NCBI RefSeq assembly: GCF_000620665.1
Contig: NZ_JIAU01000005.1
Span: forward strand, 487,501-551,500
Length of the DNA: 64,000 nt
From: Sphingomonas sp. URHD0057
GTDB lineage: Bacteria > Pseudomonadota > Alphaproteobacteria > Sphingomonadales > Sphingomonadaceae
Reading direction: 5' to 3'
Shown: positions 61,905-64,000 of the stretch, one piece after another
Numbering within the stretch: the stretch's first letter is position 1
Layout of the letters: the number at the start of each line of letters is the position of its first letter
Position numbers and translations under genes: made by a program
Notes under the pieces: model-generated
Database searches by the model: none
Told to the model about the DNA's origin: nothing
What the model saw: only the letters and a program-made list of their open reading frames with translations

Positions 61905-62351
61905 CTAGGACTTGGGCGGCGGGACCGCGAGATGCTCGAACAACACATTGTCCCAGTGGCCGTTGCGGCGGCGATAGAGCGAGGTGACCCAGCCGACGTT
62001 CGGGATATGCTTGTCGCCGCAGACGAACTCCTGCTCAGCGCGGTAAACCACCATCCCGGCGTCGGCCCCGAGCTCGCGGAAGGTGAAATGGTCGAGCTTG
62101 TAGCTGGGCACCGTACAGCTGCGGCCCGCCACGCCGTTCAGCACGTAATTGCGGTCCTGAGGGCCGTCGGGCCCGTCGATCTCGACATGATCGGCGGATA
62201 GATGGCGCCGCCAGAAGGCGAGATCCTTGGTCTGCCACGCCGCCCAGCTCTGTTTTTCGCGCGCGATCAGCTGCGCTTCGAGCGCCTTCGGGCTGGCCAA
62301 TGCCGGTGCCGTTGCAACCAATGCGATGCCGGCGATCAAGACGAGGCGCAT
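61905..62351 (-). CDS. exported NTF2/DUF4440-like protein
   Basis: 148 aa from ATG 62351. Signal cleaved near ALA (about 19). NTF2-like body: WAAWQTKDLAFWRRHLSADHVEI, MVVYRAEQEFVCGD. Paralogous fold to 42754-43188. Role unknown. Confidence 0.75.
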   Translation of the reverse strand: MRLVLIAGIALVATAPALASPKALEAQLIAREKQSWAAWQTKDLAFWRRHLSADHVEIDGPDGPQDRNYVLNGVAGRSCTVPSYKLDHFTFRELGADAGMVVYRAEQEFVCGDKHIPNVGWVTSLYRRRNGHWDNVLFEHLAVPPPKS

Positions 62352-62454
62352 GGGGCGACTCCCGCTGCTGAAGCCGCGGGCGTGCCATGCGGTGGCGCTG
62401 CTCCCAAACGTACTTCGACGAGCGTGTTGCGCGGTTCGACGGCAGAAGCCGCGG

Positions 62455-63597
62455 TCAAAGCGCCTTTTCGTAGATCCGGTAGCGGTGGTTGACCTCGGCA
62501 CCGGGCAGCTGCGCGATCGACAGCATCCCCTTATTGTCCTCGAGGATCCAGCCGAACTCGCCGTGGGTCGCGCCGTATTTCGCGGTCGCGTCGCGGCGGG
62601 TGTATTCGATCATCATGAAAGCGAGCTGGCTCGCGAGGCGGCTGTGGTGGAGCTTCTTGGCGACGCCCATCAGCGGCACCCGCAGCCGGCGCGTGCGTGG
62701 CTTGCGCAGGCGCCACAGGAGCTTGATGAAGTTGAATGGGAACAGCTCGCCGTTGAGGTCGGCGGTGAGCTCGTTGATGTCGGGGATGGTCAGCATGAAG
62801 GCGACCGGCTCGCCGTCGATCTCGGCGATGCGCACCAGCTCCGCGAAGATGATCGGCTTCAGCTTCTTGCCCGCATAAGCGATCTCCGCGGCGGTCAGCG
62901 GGACATAGCCCCAATTGGTCGACCAGGCGTCGTTCAGCAGGTTGAGGATGACCCGCGCTTCTTCGTCGAACTTCGACTTGTCGACCATGCGGATGCGCAG
63001 GTGCGGGTTGCGCTCGCCCATCGCGATCAGGCGATCGATCTTGGGGTCTTCCCAATGGGTGATGTCCAGCTCGTAGGTGAGGAGGTCCTTGGCCTTGGCG
63101 TAGCCGGCGGCCTCGATCCACGGGCGATATTCGGGGCGGTGGTGGCCCATCATCGCGGTCGGCGGCTCGTCGAAGCCCTCGATCTCCAGGCCCGGCTCGT
63201 CCCAGATCGACAGGCTGATCGGCCCCAGCGCGCGGGTCATGCCCTGGGCGCGCAGCCACTCCTCGGCGGTGGCGATGAGCGCCTCGGCCGCCTCGCCGTC
63301 GAGCGCGTCGAAAAAGCCCCACTGGCCGATGCCCTGGCCCATATGCTCCTGGACGAGGTCGTCGACCTGCGCGCTGATACGGCCGACGACGCGGCCGCCG
63401 CGCTCCGCCAGCCACAGCTGGGCGCGGGCATGCTCAAACCACGGATTCTTGCCGGGGGTGATGAGGCCGTGGACTTCGTCCTTGAGCGGCGGGACCCAGG
63501 CGGGATCGCCCTTGTACGCCTCCCACGCGAAGTCGACGAAAGCCTTTTTGTCCTTTTTGGTCTCGACCGGGCGGACCGTTACGCTGACGCTGCTCAT
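62455..63597 (-). CDS. GNAT-like N-acetyltransferase
   Basis: 380 aa from ATG 63597. Two GNAT-like halves: DFAWEAYKGDPAWVPPL and RISAQVDDLVQEHMG; then IMIEYTRRD-type C-terminus. Common in sphingomonads next to lipid genes. Acceptor unknown. Divergent to the desaturase. Confidence 0.75.
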   Translation of the reverse strand: MSSVSVTVRPVETKKDKKAFVDFAWEAYKGDPAWVPPLKDEVHGLITPGKNPWFEHARAQLWLAERGGRVVGRISAQVDDLVQEHMGQGIGQWGFFDALDGEAAEALIATAEEWLRAQGMTRALGPISLSIWDEPGLEIEGFDEPPTAMMGHHRPEYRPWIEAAGYAKAKDLLTYELDITHWEDPKIDRLIAMGERNPHLRIRMVDKSKFDEEARVILNLLNDAWSTNWGYVPLTAAEIAYAGKKLKPIIFAELVRIAEIDGEPVAFMLTIPDINELTADLNGELFPFNFIKLLWRLRKPRTRRLRVPLMGVAKKLHHSRLASQLAFMMIEYTRRDATAKYGATHGEFGWILEDNKGMLSIAQLPGAEVNHRYRIYEKAL

Positions 63598-63698
63598 GAG
63601 CGCGGGGGCTAGCCGCTCGCGGCGTTCAGCGCCAGTGAACCCTTCAATCGCCACGATGAGGCCATTATCTCGGTGCACAAGCAAAGTCTCAGCAAGCG

Positions 63699-64000
63699 AT
63701 GACGAACGACACGGCGACCCTCGAGCGCAACGCGACCAACGCTGCCCCGGCGGAGGGCGCGCTCGCGCGCGTCAAAGACGACGCCGCGATGCTCAAGGCG
63801 GCGGCGAAGCTGACCCGCGACCTCAACCAGCCCAGTTCGAAAATCTATTGGGCCGACATGCTCGGCTCGGCGCTGCTCGGCTACGCCGGGCTGTTCGCGG
63901 CGATGCTTGTTCGACCGACCTGGCTGGCGGTCGCGGCCGGCCTGGTCGCGGTGCTCGCGCTGTATCGCGCGGGCTCGTTCATCCATGAGCTGACGCACAT
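63699..64000 (+). CDS. fatty-acid desaturase family protein, 5' part only
   Basis: About 100 codons from ATG 63699, open at the window edge. Polar N-terminus of about 50 residues, two helices, then SFIHELTH, the first His box of membrane di-iron desaturases. Rest outside the window. Confidence 0.75.
   Translation, partial: MTNDTATLERNATNAAPAEGALARVKDDAAMLKAAAKLTRDLNQPSSKIYWADMLGSALLGYAGLFAAMLVRPTWLAVAAGLVAVLALYRAGSFIHELTH

Noticed and set aside
1-64000. tRNA, rRNA, complete insertion sequence or prophage
   Set aside because: No T-loop/acceptor-stem pairs, transposase motifs or phage structural genes were seen by eye; a tRNAscan or ISfinder search was not possible.

Overview
The window is chromosomal DNA from a high-GC alphaproteobacterium, most likely of the order Sphingomonadales (Sphingomonas-like). 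Support for this comes from a SciP/DUF1153 cell-cycle regulator, a class I PHA synthase with a phasin, an OmpA-like barrel with the poly-proline / cysteine-pair tail common in sphingomonads, ATP12, DUF4893 and DUF2946 proteins, and dense packing with ATGA/GTGA start-stop overlaps. No rRNA, tRNA, CRISPR array or complete insertion sequence was recognised.

Layout. 1-8.4 kb: a nucleotide-metabolism locus read on the minus strand. It runs from a TIR-TolB-TPR protein, through an unusual nrdA - four tiny membrane proteins - nrdB operon, directly into an A/T-richer module of a HEPN-like protein, a four-helix membrane protein and a membrane-anchored nucleoside-deoxyribosyltransferase-like protein. 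8.5-13.1 kb: M28 peptidase, DUF2946 protein and two outer-membrane/periplasmic proteins, one His-rich. 13.1-19.4 kb: aminotransferase, truncated OmpA-like porin, a receiver plus CHASE3-PAS hybrid kinase pair, and a serine hydrolase. 19.4-29.2 kb: TRIC channel, PHA synthase, RarD, an RluA-PaiB-HAD-membrane-ATP12 operon, gmk and a phasin. 29.2-37.7 kb: clpS, murA, GNAT, DUF445 and a two-gene RND efflux operon. 37.8-50.4 kb: stress-membrane proteins, SIMPL, sciP, mnmA-NUDIX-hydrolase, pdxH-CDF-phzF-SnoaL, cbpA-like dnaJ, yihY-fabI-acyP and purA. 50.6-52.7 kb: an RHH/ParE toxin-antitoxin pair, a second CDF exporter and a hendecad-repeat lipoprotein. 52.7-59.2 kb: serC-serA with a structured leader, M23 peptidase, erpA, a divergent XRE / micro-protein locus and xthA. 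59.3-62.4 kb: an accessory-looking run of hypothetical proteins, including an Imm11-like protein. 62.4-64 kb: a GNAT-like protein and the start of a fatty-acid desaturase cut by the window edge.

How the parts work together. Most of the window is core metabolism: deoxynucleotides (nrdAB), serine (serC/serA), purines (purA, gmk), PLP (pdxH), fatty acids (fabI), peptidoglycan (murA), tRNA/rRNA modification (mnmA, RluA), protein quality control (clpS, dnaJ) and carbon storage (phaC, phasin). The parts most likely to hold undescribed biology are the nrd locus with its membrane micro-proteins and trailing HEPN/deoxyribosyltransferase-like module, and the divergent XRE regulator facing a 34-aa/54-aa micro-protein operon across 10-bp tandem repeats. 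Several inverted repeats in intergenic regions are candidate operators. All family assignments come from reading motifs by eye; no database search was possible.
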